Below are positions 63,838-64,000 of a DNA stretch of 64,000 nucleotides, in pieces; the first letter of the stretch is position 1, and each line of letters opens with the position of its first letter. Origin of the DNA: Qipengyuania pacifica (lineage in GTDB: Bacteria; Pseudomonadota; Alphaproteobacteria; Sphingomonadales; Sphingomonadaceae); the NCBI RefSeq assembly GCF_019857205.1, contig NZ_JAHWXO010000006.1:124001-188000 (forward strand), written 5' to 3'. The notes beneath the pieces were generated by a model, which was not told the DNA's origin, did no database searches, and saw nothing but the letters and a program-made list of their open reading frames with translations. Made by a program: the position numbers and the translations under genes.

Positions 63838-64000
63838 GCCAGCTCACCCCGTCCCGTTCTGCAAGAGCGATGGCGGCATTTGGTCCCCAACTGCCCGCCC
63901 CATAGGTTTTTGGTTTTATGCCTTTGTCTGCCCACAATTGGCGGATGGCATCGATCCATTCCCACTGCGCCTCGATCTCGTCGCGCCGCACAAACAAGGT
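63827..64000 (-). CDS. zwf: Glucose-6-phosphate dehydrogenase Zwf (partial, C-terminus only)
   Basis: Only the last 57 codons are in the window. The translation contains FVRRDEIEAQWEWIDAIRQ, KPKTYGAGSWGP and WHDE before a TAA stop, matching the C-terminal end of Zwf, where the WxPxxxxxL-type end varies. It supplies 6-phosphogluconolactone for the pathway. Its 3' end overlaps the edd start by 11 bases. The usual pgl (6-phosphogluconolactonase) gene between zwf and edd is missing. Confidence 0.9.
   Translation of the reverse strand, partial: TLFVRRDEIEAQWEWIDAIRQLWADKGIKPKTYGAGSWGPNAAIALAERDGVSWHDE

Noticed and set aside
1..64000. CRISPR arrays, insertion sequences, prophage genes or toxin-antitoxin pairs
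   Set aside because: I looked for regularly spaced repeats, transposase or integrase motifs and small paired ORFs and saw none in the window.

Overview
The window looks like a chromosomal segment from a GC-rich alphaproteobacterium of the Sphingomonadales, most probably the Erythrobacter/Altererythrobacter/Qipengyuania group (inference). The clues are carotenoid genes of the crtI/crtY type, an Entner-Doudoroff gene block, many secreted amidohydrolases and peptidases, DUF1465 and DUF465 (YdcH) proteins, and PTS-Ntr enzyme I. Coding density is very high. No gap exceeds 300 bases, and I see no insertion sequence, phage gene, CRISPR array, rRNA or intact tRNA.

Layout. 1-2358: crtI (runs off the left edge) and crtY, translationally coupled. 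2474-7974: secreted or envelope proteins (MipA/OmpV, amidohydrolase, DUF885 peptidase-like, GT87) and a 49-residue ORF closed by a terminator. 8052-9590: sodium:alanine symporter. 9690-16175: the secE-nusG / rplK-rplA transcription-translation block, split by a copper module (csoR, CsoR operator, copA, copB) and a double retropepsin-like protease. 16176-20863: a leftward series of acyltransferase-like protein, polysaccharide deacetylase, CinA-type protein, Baeyer-Villiger monooxygenase and PilZ protein. 20994-25377: LacI regulator and a 1108-residue beta-propeller/amidohydrolase. 25420-35468: a complete chemotaxis operon cheA-W-Y-B-R, then a GGDEF/EAL protein and two related MCPs, all leftward. 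35531-46099: transporters (MATE, MFS, DMT), redox enzymes (orphan [2Fe-2S] protein, ArsC, old yellow enzyme), lipB and membrane proteins. 46141-54357: S9 peptidase, nadA, DUF4230, MBL hydrolase, glpK and small DUF1465/DUF465 proteins. 54429-59688: ptsP, a RodZ-like protein, cpoB and tilS. 59698-64000: L,D-transpeptidase and the leftward zwf-edd-glk-eda operon, with zwf running off the right edge.

How the genes work together. The right edge encodes glucose phosphorylation and the Entner-Doudoroff route to pyruvate and glyceraldehyde-3-phosphate. The chemotaxis block supplies a whole signalling array plus a cyclic-di-GMP enzyme, but no flagellar gene is in view. The copper module carries its own sensor and operator. 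It sits where many bacteria run straight from nusG into rplK, and a terminator after nusG plus a promoter-like element before rplK fit an operon that has become two transcription units.

I did not find an obviously new multi-gene defence or mobile system. The observations most worth following are the split ribosomal operon, the pseudo-receiver on CheA, the sensor-less tandem MCP, a hairpin that appears to hide the ribosome binding site of the DUF2254 gene, a long inverted repeat in front of the LacI gene, and an isoquinoline-1-oxidoreductase-like small subunit with no large subunit nearby.
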